From: a virus
DNA: 28,523 bases
Direction: 5' to 3' (one strand)
Virus record (IMG/VR): IMGVR_UViG_3300027736_000189
Span: 1 to 28,523 of that record
The notes beneath the pieces were generated by a model, which was not told the origin of the DNA, searched no databases, and worked only from the letters and a program-made list of their open reading frames with translations. Below, one piece after another: positions 17,326-24,415 of the stretch (positions within the stretch are counted from its first letter, which is position 1; each line of letters begins with the position of its first letter). The position numbers were made by a program, and so were the translations under genes.

Positions 17326-17684
17326 GTAATCATTCTCCAAGAGAGGGACTCTTCATCCCATTCGTACATATTATCGTCCACAGGATGCGCTACAGGCGCT
17401 TGCCACAAACAGGTGTCTTCATTCAGAGTCCAGCTATTGTACGGCTTTGGCGGTATAAACGCATCCCGTTGAGCATCATAGGTATAACCGATACCCGCGT
17501 AATTCTTGCGAAAATTCCCATTGTAGGAAGTCTGCTTCCAGTTGGTATATCCACCAGACCAGTTGACAAGGAACACAATCCCCATTGCCTCCACTTCAAC
17601 GCCGTTAATTAACAACTCATTGTTGTGAACGGAATGCACTTCCAGCACTACGTTGTTTTCATCAAGTTTTGCAAAATGTGCCAT
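17322..17684 (-). CDS. Conserved phage tail-fibre-region protein (120 aa)
   Basis: I choose the internal ATG at 17684 (MAHFAKLDENN), two bases after the upstream stop, because the eleven-codon extension lies inside the upstream gene. The protein is rich in aromatic residues. TSYNGNFRKNYAGIGYTYD is followed by DAFIPPKPYNSW, LNEDTCLWQAPV and DEESLSWRMI. I recognise this as a frequent small phage protein, found in cyanophages and other aquatic phages, usually beside fibre genes. Its function is unknown; a fibre-tip or assembly role is suggested only by position between two fibre candidates. Confidence 0.8.
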   Translation of the reverse strand: MAHFAKLDENNVVLEVHSVHNNELLINGVEVEAMGIVFLVNWSGGYTNWKQTSYNGNFRKNYAGIGYTYDAQRDAFIPPKPYNSWTLNEDTCLWQAPVAHPVDDNMYEWDEESLSWRMIT

Positions 17685-17686
17685 GA

Positions 17687-18676
17687 TTAGAACGTAATTG
17701 AACCATCGCCAGTCCATACATAAACACGATAACCACCAGCAGTAGTTATTGTGGGAGAACCTGTAGTGCTAGTAGCAAGCGCATATGTGTCAGCATAACG
17801 AATAATGACTATTCCTTTGCCGCCAATACCAGTATTAGACCCGCCGCTAGTACCCCATCCTCCAGCACCACCGCCGTTACCCGTGTTAGCTGTTCCAGCA
17901 GTTGTCCCACTAATGTACGCTCCGCTACCACCAGTGTTATAGGCTCCACCATGACCGCCTCCATCTGCGGAGCCAACACCACCACCAGCCGCGGCAGAAG
18001 ATGCGCCGCCGCCTCCAACTGCATAAATTACGGCTGAACCAGAAATGGAATTAGATGTTCCAGCACCACCATTACCGCCCGCTGAGGTAGTTGATGCTGG
18101 AGTTTGACCTACTGCTGAAGAACCGCCACCACCACCGGATGTATATGCCCCAGACGCGCCGGGTGAACTACCCCCAGCAAATCCTTGTGCCGGGCTAACT
18201 GATGGAGTGTTGCCCGCCGCGCCAGTAAGAAAAGAAGATGATGAACCACCACCGCCCGAACCGCCCGTAGTAGGCGCTGCTCCTGTTCCACCGCCGCCAA
18301 CACCACCGCCACCACCGCCTGCTGATGTAATAGTGCTGAAAACTGAAGAACTACCTTGCAAACCGCTAGAACTGTTTGTGGTTCCAGCAGCGCCGCCACC
18401 GCCGACCGTCACGGTTATTGCCGACCCAGCTGACACCGCAAAACCTGTTGCTGTTCGATAGCCTCCAGCGCCACCGCCGCCGCCTAAATAACCACCACCA
18501 CCACCACCGCCGCCGACAACCAAATATTCAACATTTGGAGTTATAGCAGAAAACAAAGGCCAAGTTCCTGCCTGACGAGCCTGCATAGCTTCTGTTTGAG
18601 TCCAAATGCCAACAGCCGCAGAACTGCTGGTAGCAGCAGCCGTTGCAGACCGAATGGAACCCTTAAACCGATTCAT
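17687..18676 (-). CDS. Glycine-rich receptor-binding candidate with poly-Gly tracts (329 aa)
   Basis: The ATG at 18676 overlaps the upstream stop by one base (TAATG). Residues 1-50 form a short N-terminal region. NVEYLVVGGGGGGGG then starts a domain of repeated poly-Gly runs separated by Ser/Thr/Ala-rich loops (residues about 52-285), which closes with GIVIIRYAD. The last 35 residues end in GGYRVYVWTGDGSITF. The YLVVGGGGGGG...GIVIIRY frame is the widespread glycine-rich phage domain. Such runs can pack as polyglycine-II sandwiches, as in T-even-like gp38 adhesins, with the loops binding the receptor. A host-recognition role fits the fibre neighbours; the fold is inferred. Confidence 0.8.
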   Translation of the reverse strand: MNRFKGSIRSATAAATSSSAAVGIWTQTEAMQARQAGTWPLFSAITPNVEYLVVGGGGGGGGYLGGGGGAGGYRTATGFAVSAGSAITVTVGGGGAAGTTNSSSGLQGSSSVFSTITSAGGGGGGVGGGGTGAAPTTGGSGGGGSSSSFLTGAAGNTPSVSPAQGFAGGSSPGASGAYTSGGGGGSSAVGQTPASTTSAGGNGGAGTSNSISGSAVIYAVGGGGASSAAAGGGVGSADGGGHGGAYNTGGSGAYISGTTAGTANTGNGGGAGGWGTSGGSNTGIGGKGIVIIRYADTYALATSTTGSPTITTAGGYRVYVWTGDGSITF

Positions 18677-19047
18677 TAACTGATAGCCTCGTAGGTAGCA
18701 ACCATCTCAATGGCGTTAGTGGTTCCAGATGTCACCACGATGGACTGAGCCTCGCCAACATAAATCATGGTAGTTTTGTCTACCACCATTAAAGAGGAAT
18801 TACCCGGTACGCTTGTTTGGTACGTAAGTCGGTACGCTGTACCGCCACCACTAATTGCACTATTGATAGACACAGTAATAGTTGCAGCGGATGCCGTGAC
18901 ATTGGTAGCCATCATGGTATCTATCTTATTGACGGTTCCAGCAGACGGAGTTAACGCAGTCCAAGTGGTTGCAGTTGTAGTTGTCGGTACAAGGTAAGTA
19001 GTCGCTCCAAGGATGGAGGACACATTGACCATATTCGGGTTTGCCAT
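18676..19047 (-). CDS. Beta-rich small virion protein candidate (123 aa)
   Basis: The ATG has an AAGGAA site 7 bases upstream. The sequence is Thr/Ser/Ala-rich with alternating hydrophobic residues throughout (AATITVSINSAISGG, YRLTYQTSVPGNSSL, QSIVVTSGTTNAIEMVATYE), which predicts a single beta-sandwich. There is no signal peptide or catalytic motif. It is coupled to the poly-Gly gene by a one-base overlap. This kind of protein is common in aquatic podovirus tail clusters and is probably a fibre-base or decoration protein. Confidence 0.65.
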   Translation of the reverse strand: MANPNMVNVSSILGATTYLVPTTTTATTWTALTPSAGTVNKIDTMMATNVTASAATITVSINSAISGGGTAYRLTYQTSVPGNSSLMVVDKTTMIYVGEAQSIVVTSGTTNAIEMVATYEAIS

Positions 19048-19056
19048 GCTATTCCT

Positions 19057-19401
19057 TTAGATTCCAAATACCATACTCATTACAAGCGCCCTGCCAAGGG
19101 TGTCGGCACGGCCTGACGGTAAGTCACAAAACACTGTAACGGTCCCCCCGAATGTGCTGACTGCGTTGTTGCTGTTGCTGGAAGAAATGATTGTGGTGCG
19201 GGTCAGGGTTGGACCGGAGGTGGCGTATGTACCGATGCCTACTTCCCAGTTGGTTCCATCCGTCGCGGAATAGTACGTGGTGTTGCCATTCCCAATCACG
19301 GCAAAGCTCTGGTAGCCGGTAGAGGTCGAACCTAACGTGAAGCTGACAGTCGTGTTGGCTGTCGCTGTTACCTGTACGCGGTCGGCTAAAACAAGTGCCA
19401 T
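19057..19401 (-). CDS. Beta-rich phage structural protein candidate (114 aa)
   Basis: The ATG lies eight bases after the stop of the repeat protein. The N-terminal MALVLADRVQVT is followed by FTLGSTSTGYQSFAVIGNGN, TYYSATDGTNWEVGIGTY and LTRTTIISSSNSNNAVSTFG. This arrangement (ADRVQ, then GNGNTTYY, then DGTNWEVG) is a recurrent small phage tail-region protein. A compact beta-sandwich is expected. The DGTNW element is shared with the 116-residue protein next to the nozzle-like gene. The exact role is unknown. Confidence 0.7.
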   Translation of the reverse strand: MALVLADRVQVTATANTTVSFTLGSTSTGYQSFAVIGNGNTTYYSATDGTNWEVGIGTYATSGPTLTRTTIISSSNSNNAVSTFGGTVTVFCDLPSGRADTLGRALVMSMVFGI

Positions 19402-19409
19402 TTATAACC

Positions 19410-20600
19410 CTATGTCGTTTCGACCAATTCCCACTGGTCGGTTTGCGCGTTGTCGATTGTACCCCAGCCCGGTGTTTGGTTGGTACTCACACTACTCCAG
19501 CTTGAAGCCTGCGCATTATCAATCACCGCCCAAGCTGCGGTCTGCGCATCGTTAATATTCTGCCAGTTTGCTGTTTGGCTATCGTCAATAAGTTCCCACA
19601 GCAGTCGAAGCGAACCCACGTAACCCGAAGCGGAAACACCGGACAGCGCCACGGTGATGCCAAACCCAACGCTGCCAACCTGACCTTCTGCCGATACCGT
19701 GTTGATATTAAGAGGTGGAACCACTGTCCCCACACCACCCGCAGCTTCAATGCCGGTCAGGGCAAGGCTCTTATTAAAGCTGACGGAACCTACTTCTCCT
19801 GTAGCAGACCTTCCAGACAGCGCCAAAGAGCGGTTTGTGGTGACAGAACCTACAGAACCGGTAGCAGACCGCCCAGACAATGCCAAAGAACGGCTTGTCG
19901 CAACTATATCGGTAAGGCCAGAAGCTTGGACTCCTGTCAGTGGGATACTTACCGCAGGGGACTCTGAGCCAACTAGACCTGAAGCAGATACACCGGAAAG
20001 CGCCAGCGTCAGGTTATAGGCAACTGAGCCTGTAAGACCGCTTGCAGTTACACCAGAAAGCGCAAAAGATTTATCGGTGTTTACGGTATTTACCAGCCCC
20101 GCAGCTTGCACGCCCGTGAGGGCCAGCGAAGCGTTATATGTAACCGTGCCAACAAGGCCAGAGGCTACGACACCATTCAGAGCAAGCGTTCTGCTTGTTG
20201 CTACCGTTCCAGTTAGACCAGCAGCTTGGACTCCGGTAAGGGTTAATGTGGTGCTGGGCGTTACTGTGTTGACTAAGCCAGCAGCTTGAACCCCAGAAAG
20301 GGCAAAAGACTTGTTTACGGATGCTACTGAACCTACTAGGCCAGCGGCGGATACGCCGGTTATTGACCGGTCATAGGAGATGCTTACGCCAAGATTTGGG
20401 GATACACCGCCCCACCCGTAGTCACTCCAAGCCCCTGTACCCCATGCGTAGTTGACTTGGGCTTCCGCGCTGACCCCTGTCAGGGCAATGGTGCAACTTA
20501 CACCGACAGTTCCGGTGTTACCTGTAGCTTGAACGCCAGACAACCCGCCCGCAGCCGTGGCTCCAAACGGCGCAGCGGAAAACGGGTTTATACCAAACAT
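19410..20600 (-). CDS. Two-repeat-type phage protein, fibre-like (396 aa)
   Basis: After a short N-terminus (MFGINPFSAAPFGA) come about 15 units of roughly 20 residues with consensus LALSGVxAxGLVGTVxxNxS (residues about 20-330). The C-terminal 62 residues change to about five 11-residue units of type W-x2-[IV]-x-[DN]-x-Q-[TA]-x2 (IDDSQTANW, INDAQTAAW, IDNAQTDQW). A YAWGTGAWSDYGWGG insert lies near residue 55. The first class predicts a regular beta stack. The second, with one Trp per unit, may be a binding or assembly tail. It lies in the fibre cluster and has no enzyme motif. A virion stalk or adhesin is likely. Unit number probably varies among relatives. Confidence 0.75.
   Translation of the reverse strand: MFGINPFSAAPFGATAAGGLSGVQATGNTGTVGVSCTIALTGVSAEAQVNYAWGTGAWSDYGWGGVSPNLGVSISYDRSITGVSAAGLVGSVASVNKSFALSGVQAAGLVNTVTPSTTLTLTGVQAAGLTGTVATSRTLALNGVVASGLVGTVTYNASLALTGVQAAGLVNTVNTDKSFALSGVTASGLTGSVAYNLTLALSGVSASGLVGSESPAVSIPLTGVQASGLTDIVATSRSLALSGRSATGSVGSVTTNRSLALSGRSATGEVGSVSFNKSLALTGIEAAGGVGTVVPPLNINTVSAEGQVGSVGFGITVALSGVSASGYVGSLRLLWELIDDSQTANWQNINDAQTAAWAVIDNAQASSWSSVSTNQTPGWGTIDNAQTDQWELVETT
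19413..20543 (-). repeat. Coding repeats: ~15 x 20 aa plus ~5 x 11 aa
   Basis: The first block (about 19600-20543) has near-60-base units encoding [LI]-[STN]-G-[VR]-x-A-x-G-x-[VT]. The second (about 19413-19598) has 33-base units with a Trp codon at a fixed place. Copies differ at the DNA level, so the array is old and kept by selection on protein, not a recent expansion. Confidence 0.75.
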
Positions 20601-20631
20601 GGTTTACACGGCGTATAGCCGCGCCCCGCTA

Positions 20632-21123
20632 TTAGGTTGTAGCCAAACGCAGCAATGCAGTCGTCGTGGTGTTGGACGGCATTGTCAACGTCAAGGTTCC
20701 GGCAGTGATGGTCTGCGAAGAGAACGTGTGAACGCTGATTGCTTTGTTGCTCTGGGTGGAGTTGTAAATCAACACTGTGTCAAACGCGGTGCTCAGGGTC
20801 ACTGTCGTGTACACCAAACTGGCAGAAGGAGTCCAATACCCCACACCAGCAGTAGATGACGAGTTGGTAGACGTGGGTGCAGTTGCATTGGTAACCGTAA
20901 CGCCACCCGCCGTGTAGTTCGTGCCGGTTACTTCACCAGTAGCCGTATAAGCCGTAGTGGCTGCATTGATAGTCGCAGAAGCAAGGTACAGAGCTGCTTT
21001 AAGCGTATCTGTAGTGGGGGAAGTCAAGCTGCCGCGAGACACAATAGTAGAAGTGCCAAGCTGATGTTGGCCCAGCATTAGTTCACCGAGGAACGAAGTA
21101 CACATTGATTGGGTGTTTGCCAC
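20632..21123 (-). CDS. Beta-rich virion protein candidate, paralogue A (163 aa)
   Basis: The start is a GTG at 21123, supported by TTAAGGA seven bases upstream; an ATG six codons later is the alternative. After the N-terminus the chain reads DTLKAALYLASATINAATTA, then EVTGTNYTAGGVTVTN, later VLIYNSTQSNKAISVHTF, and ends LTLTMPSNTTTTALLRL. The same order of motifs occurs in the 138-residue protein two genes upstream, so the two are paralogues. It is all-beta and Thr-rich with no enzyme motif. It lies between the adaptor-like gene and the fibres, which suggests a small tail or head-surface protein. Confidence 0.75.
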   Translation of the reverse strand: MANTQSMCTSFLGELMLGQHQLGTSTIVSRGSLTSPTTDTLKAALYLASATINAATTAYTATGEVTGTNYTAGGVTVTNATAPTSTNSSSTAGVGYWTPSASLVYTTVTLSTAFDTVLIYNSTQSNKAISVHTFSSQTITAGTLTLTMPSNTTTTALLRLATT

Positions 21124-21132
21124 GATATATCC

Positions 21133-21324
21133 TTAAAAGGTTGCGGTTTCGCCGCCAGCAAAGCTGGGCATTTGTTTCAGTGTCACATGTGCCGAACGAT
21201 GCACAAGCTCACCGTCCAGCCAATACTCAGTCCACACAGTCAACTCGTTGTCGTTGTCAACTTCGCCAGAGCGGTGCTCCAACAGGGAATCGTCCATGTC
21301 GCCTTTGGTCGTAGTGACAATCAA
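21133..21324 (-). CDS. Small acidic protein of unknown function (63 aa)
   Basis: The start is a TTG at 21324 that overlaps the upstream stop (TTGA) and has AGGAG six bases before it. An in-frame ATG nine codons on is the alternative. The sequence has an acidic first half (GDMDDSLLEHRSGEVDNDNE) and a strand-like middle (ELTVWTEYWLDGELVHRSAH). It lies between two paralogous beta-protein genes and reading is continuous with them, which supports it being real. I do not recognise the family. An assembly or chaperone role for the paralogues is only a guess from position. Confidence 0.6.
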   Translation of the reverse strand: MIVTTTKGDMDDSLLEHRSGEVDNDNELTVWTEYWLDGELVHRSAHVTLKQMPSFAGGETATF

Positions 21325-21737
21325 TTTGAACTCCTGATAAGTGCAGTGGTGGAAGTGTTAGCGGGCATCGTGATTGTAAACGTGGTGGTCGAAGTTTTGT
21401 CCGCGCCAAAATCAATGACTGCGATGGACTTGTTGCCTTGCGTCACGTTGTAAATCAAAGCGCACCGGGCCGTAATTGCAGCCGTCCAAGACGTGTTCGC
21501 CCAGTTTACATAGGCCGTGTAGTCTGAAGAGCTGATAGCCACCCCAGTCAGTGTGTTGCCGCCCGCCGTGTAGCCCGATGCCACCACTTCGTTGGAGGTG
21601 GTATATACAGTCGTGTCCGCATTCAAGTTAGCATTGCCGGTGTACAAGGCAATCTTGAGGGTATCCGTGGACAGGTTATGGACAGCCTGATACAGCTCCT
21701 TCTTGAAGCTGGTGGTCTGCGTTTGAACAATGCTCAC
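21321..21737 (-). CDS. Beta-rich virion protein candidate, paralogue B (138 aa)
   Basis: The start is a GTG at 21737 that overlaps the adaptor-like gene stop (GTGA), with GAGGA eight bases upstream. Motifs in order are STDTLKIALYTGNANLNADT, EVVASGYTAGGNTLTGV, CALIYNVTQGNKSIAVIDF and TFTITMPANTSTTALIR. All are shared with paralogue A downstream, which is 25 residues longer in the middle and N-terminus. All-beta composition and position in the tail cluster suggest a small structural protein. A duplication followed by divergence is the simplest explanation of the pair. Confidence 0.75.
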   Translation of the reverse strand: MSIVQTQTTSFKKELYQAVHNLSTDTLKIALYTGNANLNADTTVYTTSNEVVASGYTAGGNTLTGVAISSSDYTAYVNWANTSWTAAITARCALIYNVTQGNKSIAVIDFGADKTSTTTFTITMPANTSTTALIRSSN

Positions 21738-22432
21738 GTCGTTATCCTCAGCTTGGTCTGGCCATCACGGTATGCATCGCCACGCTCCAGACCATCACCC
21801 AGACGTTTAGCTAGTGCAAGGGCTTCTTTGTACTTGCCCTCATACAGCCCAATCATGTCGGATTCACCCTTCATAAAGGTATAAGCTTCAATCAATGCCC
21901 CATACAGCAGCACGGTGTCAAAGTTGTCGCCCAGCCAAGTAGTCGATGCCGTGGTGATGGACTCGGGGTAATAGTAGTAGTGCAGCTCAGCAGAGTAAGT
22001 AGCGTCAGGCGTAGGCCCGAGGATGAACGAAAGCTCGTTGCTGATAGTCGAGCCCGAAACAGTCGGGCCAAACAGTGCGTAGTACTTAGGGGTTCCCGTG
22101 TCGGTCGGCGTGGGGTACGCCTCGCGCATGAAGTTCACATCCTTGTTTAGTAGGAATGTGTACGGGCCGGAACCAGAGAAGATAGCCAAGGAGTACGAAG
22201 CAAGGAAGTCATCCGGACAAGACAAGTACTTGTTACCAGACGTAACCGTGCCCGTCACGTTTTTACGCAGCGAGGGGAACTGTACTGAGTTATAGATGCG
22301 CTGCTCCGCTTGCTGAATAAAGCGGTTAATCTGAGTTGTAGACGAGACCGTAGACCCATCCGCGAGTGTAATCGCCGGAAAGTTGTTCTCCGTGTAGGTC
22401 TGTATCGCCGATACAAGCTCAGAATAGTTCAT
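21734..22432 (-). CDS. Phage adaptor / head-tail connector-like protein (232 aa)
   Basis: The ATG overlaps the upstream stop by four bases (ATGA). The N-terminal half is helical: SELVSAIQTYTENNFP, then INRFIQQAEQRIYNSVQFPS, then the conserved-looking LRKNVTGTVTSGNKYLSCP. The middle is a beta region (KYYALFGPTVSG, LSFILGPTPDATYSAELHYY). The C-terminal part is helical again (LLYGALIEAYTFMKGESDMI), with GDAYRDGQTKLR at the end. This pattern matches the SU10-type adaptor proteins that sit under the portal and join it to the tail nozzle. The family assignment is by recognition; a profile search would test it. Confidence 0.78.
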   Translation of the reverse strand: MNYSELVSAIQTYTENNFPAITLADGSTVSSTTQINRFIQQAEQRIYNSVQFPSLRKNVTGTVTSGNKYLSCPDDFLASYSLAIFSGSGPYTFLLNKDVNFMREAYPTPTDTGTPKYYALFGPTVSGSTISNELSFILGPTPDATYSAELHYYYYPESITTASTTWLGDNFDTVLLYGALIEAYTFMKGESDMIGLYEGKYKEALALAKRLGDGLERGDAYRDGQTKLRITT

Positions 22433-22692
22433 GCCATCGGGCCTCGTGCCATCAGTCCTTTGGTAGCCGCGCCTGTACCGCGCACCTTGATGCCGTCAGT
22501 TTTAACACCCTCGTCACCAGCAGATTTGCTCAATCCGCCAAGGCTGACATCCAAACTGTCCAGCTTGCTCTTGTTGGGCTCTTTGCCGGGGCTGGCAGAA
22601 AGCTTCATCTTCTTCCCGTCCATTGTGTGGGGCTCAGCGTAAACGCTGGCGGGGCCAATTTCTTTACCACCGCTTTTCATACTGTATGCCAT
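22429..22692 (-). CDS. Small Lys/Gly-rich conserved phage protein (87 aa)
   Basis: The ATG at 22692 lies three bases after the upstream stop, and its own stop overlaps the adaptor-like gene (ATGA). The sequence is basic and mostly disordered: MAYSMKSGGKEIGPASVYAE, a Lys/Ser/Pro middle, then TDGIKVRGTGAATKGLMARG. The DGIxxRGT element near the C-terminus resembles the tag on three other small proteins in this cluster. I know the GTGAATKGLMARGPMA ending from aquatic phages; the function is unknown. Confidence 0.7.
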   Translation of the reverse strand: MAYSMKSGGKEIGPASVYAEPHTMDGKKMKLSASPGKEPNKSKLDSLDVSLGGLSKSAGDEGVKTDGIKVRGTGAATKGLMARGPMA

Positions 22693-22695
22693 GAT

Positions 22696-22866
22696 TTACC
22701 CCGTTTTCTGGTTGGCTGCACGGGACAGGTTGCGACCAACGCGCATCCGGTCTTCGGAGGTTGGGCCACCTTTTTTCATGCCCTTGGCATGCATACGCGA
22801 CTCGTGCCCCTTGACCATCTTTTTGGCCTCGGTGTCGGCAATGCGTTTAACTGTCTTTGTATCCAT
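22696..22866 (-). CDS. Tiny basic conserved phage protein (56 aa)
   Basis: A 56-residue frame starts at the second of two adjacent ATGs (22866), which places AGGAG six bases upstream; the first ATG at 22869 would be too close. The sequence MDTKTVKRIADTEAKKMVK, then HESRMHAKGMKKGGPTSED, then RMRVGRNLSRAANQ is strongly basic and helical, with a KKGG element. It fits the space between its neighbours. Similar KGHExxMH proteins are frequent in aquatic phages. It may bind nucleic acid or be a minor virion component; there is no direct evidence. Confidence 0.7.
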   Translation of the reverse strand: MDTKTVKRIADTEAKKMVKGHESRMHAKGMKKGGPTSEDRMRVGRNLSRAANQKTG

Positions 22867-22875
22867 CATGAACTC

Positions 22876-23265
22876 CTATGAAACCGTTACTGTTACCGTG
22901 CCAACACTTGTGGTTCCGACCAAGTAATTGGGAGTCAAACCTATATCTGTGCTGCCCGCTCCACCAACCGGACTCCAGCCCCACTGGATGTCCCTGCTAC
23001 CGCCGCTATTGTAGCCGTCAGTCATGGGGCCCGCAGTGTAGTACGTTGAATCGCGGCGCGGGTTGCGAAGGGCTTGCGGGTCATCAACTGGGTACATTCC
23101 AAGCTGCAACTGGGGCTGGTCAGGGTCCCAACAGCTCTTGCACACCAGCAAGTTGTACGTCTTGGTCTTGATGATTTCCTTGCGCAGCTCGACGAGCTTA
23201 AACTGCTGTCCGCACCTGTCGCAGATAGCAATTGCTTTCTTGCCGGAAGCAAACCTGTTTGCCAT
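22876..23265 (-). CDS. Zinc-ribbon conserved phage protein (129 aa)
   Basis: The ATG shares one base with the upstream stop (TAATG). Two CxxC pairs, C15/C18 (CDRCG) and C42/C45 (CKSC), form a likely zinc ribbon in the first 50 residues. WDPDQPQLQLGMYPVDDPQA follows, a segment I recognise from many phage structural clusters. The last 60 residues are Gly/Thr-rich strand sequence ending TTSVGTVTVTVS, unlike the N-terminal part, so the gene may be a fusion of a zinc ribbon with a beta tail. Position next to the 305-residue neck candidate suggests a connector-region role, not transcription, but this is open. Confidence 0.78.
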   Translation of the reverse strand: MANRFASGKKAIAICDRCGQQFKLVELRKEIIKTKTYNLLVCKSCWDPDQPQLQLGMYPVDDPQALRNPRRDSTYYTAGPMTDGYNSGGSRDIQWGWSPVGGAGSTDIGLTPNYLVGTTSVGTVTVTVS

Positions 23266-24182
23266 TAGATGTACGTCTGACGCGGCACAAACCGCAGCGC
23301 TGCTGTCTCACGGTCTTCGGTGGCTGCTAACTCCCACGCTTCGTCGTATTGGGCTTTAAGCACTTCCAACCGTTCCATAGCGTTGGGAACTTTGAGCGCC
23401 AAGTAGTAGGCCAAGCCTGCCACCAAGCAATTCAAAAAGCGAAAAGGTACGTCCATCGTGTTCACACCGCCGCCAGCATCGTCAATACGGCGCATGCGCC
23501 AGTACACAAGAGTGTATGTCTGGGAATCGTCCGGTGTAGGCCACACGGTCACGCAGGGAAGGTTCTGCGTATAGACCGAATCCCCGGCTGTGTGGGAGGC
23601 CGCAGTCGTCCCGTTCTGCGCACGCACGCAGTTGTACAGGACATTACCCGTGACGTACCCGTAGTAGATGGTCTCTGTACCAATCAGGATGAACCCGGCA
23701 GACGACAAGTTGGCTGCGGAGGCCACGGTGATGGTTGTGGCGGTTGAGGATATGCTGGCACTCAGCGTAGTAATTGCCGCCGTGGTGGAGCCGTCCAGCC
23801 GTTGGAACCACAACTGAATGGGCCGGGCTTGCTGTAGCTTGTTGGGGATGGTGGCGTAGGTTGAGACGCTGATGCGCGTGATGGTCAGGTCTGCTTGCGT
23901 CGCTACGCTGCCTTCCCCTGTGCGGATGACGTGCTCTAAAAGGTCAACAGTATCAAGCGGCACGGGGTACGTAGGAACGCCGGGAACCAAAGTGATGGAG
24001 CCCTGCTCAAACGTCCACATGTTAACACCACGATTCGCCCAGTCAGCAAACAGTAAGTTCAACGACCGGCGGGCTGTCTTCAGGTCATAGCCCGTGCGCA
24101 ACTCGGAACCCGTGCGCTCATACGCCTCCTCAACGATTTCCGTCAAGTCAAGGTTGAACGTAGCGCTTCCTGAAGTTGCCAT
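23265..24182 (-). CDS. Conserved phage neck/tail protein candidate with inserted beta module (305 aa)
   Basis: The ATG shares one base with the upstream stop (TAATG). Residues about 10-60 carry LTEIVEEAYERTGSELRTGY, then RRSLNLLFADWANRGVNMWT, a strongly conserved phage signature that I link to head-tail junction proteins. The protein continues with YPVPLDTVDLLEHVIRTGE and a C-terminal helical region (VAGLAYYLALKVPNAMERL). Between QLWFQRLDG and CVTVWPTPDD lies a Thr/Ala-rich module of about 75 residues (TTITVASAANLSSAGFILIG, ETIYYGYVTG), which looks inserted. The exact part of the particle is uncertain. Confidence 0.75.
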   Translation of the reverse strand: MATSGSATFNLDLTEIVEEAYERTGSELRTGYDLKTARRSLNLLFADWANRGVNMWTFEQGSITLVPGVPTYPVPLDTVDLLEHVIRTGEGSVATQADLTITRISVSTYATIPNKLQQARPIQLWFQRLDGSTTAAITTLSASISSTATTITVASAANLSSAGFILIGTETIYYGYVTGNVLYNCVRAQNGTTAASHTAGDSVYTQNLPCVTVWPTPDDSQTYTLVYWRMRRIDDAGGGVNTMDVPFRFLNCLVAGLAYYLALKVPNAMERLEVLKAQYDEAWELAATEDRETAALRFVPRQTYI

Positions 24183-24415
24183 TATCTAAAACCTGCTGTT
24201 TTCTTTGCAATGCTCTTGGGCTGGGCCACAAACTGTTTGCCTGCTGCTTTACCTGCTCGTTTGGCTTTGGTAGTTGCAGCGTACTCAGATGGAGACAAGG
24301 ACTTTATAGCAGCTTCAGGGAGGTATCGCTCACCTGTTTTTGACGACGGCTTTCCCGACTTGGTGCGCCATTTCTGGTCACCCCAAGCTTTCAGGGATTG
24401 CTGCGGCGCTTTCAA
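24182..24415 (-). CDS. Small basic conserved protein, SLKAW...TGERYLP family (77 aa)
   Basis: The start is a TTG at 24415 that overlaps the upstream stop (TTGA); no other start is available without losing the conserved N-terminus. The sequence reads SLKAWGDQKWRTKSGKPSSK, then TGERYLPEAAIKSLSPSEYA, then a Lys/Ala-rich tail. About a quarter of residues are Lys or Arg. This is a domain I know from phages and large DNA viruses (I believe a DUF5872-type domain). Its function is unknown; basic charge suggests nucleic-acid or virion association. The SLKAW motif recurs at the end of the 81-residue protein at 26536-26781. Confidence 0.72.
   Translation of the reverse strand: MKAPQQSLKAWGDQKWRTKSGKPSSKTGERYLPEAAIKSLSPSEYAATTKAKRAGKAAGKQFVAQPKSIAKKTAGFR

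Noticed and set aside
17685-17717. Upstream start for the 120-residue protein
   Set aside because: The extension lies inside the preceding gene, and the internal ATG starts the part I recognise (MAHFAKLDENN).
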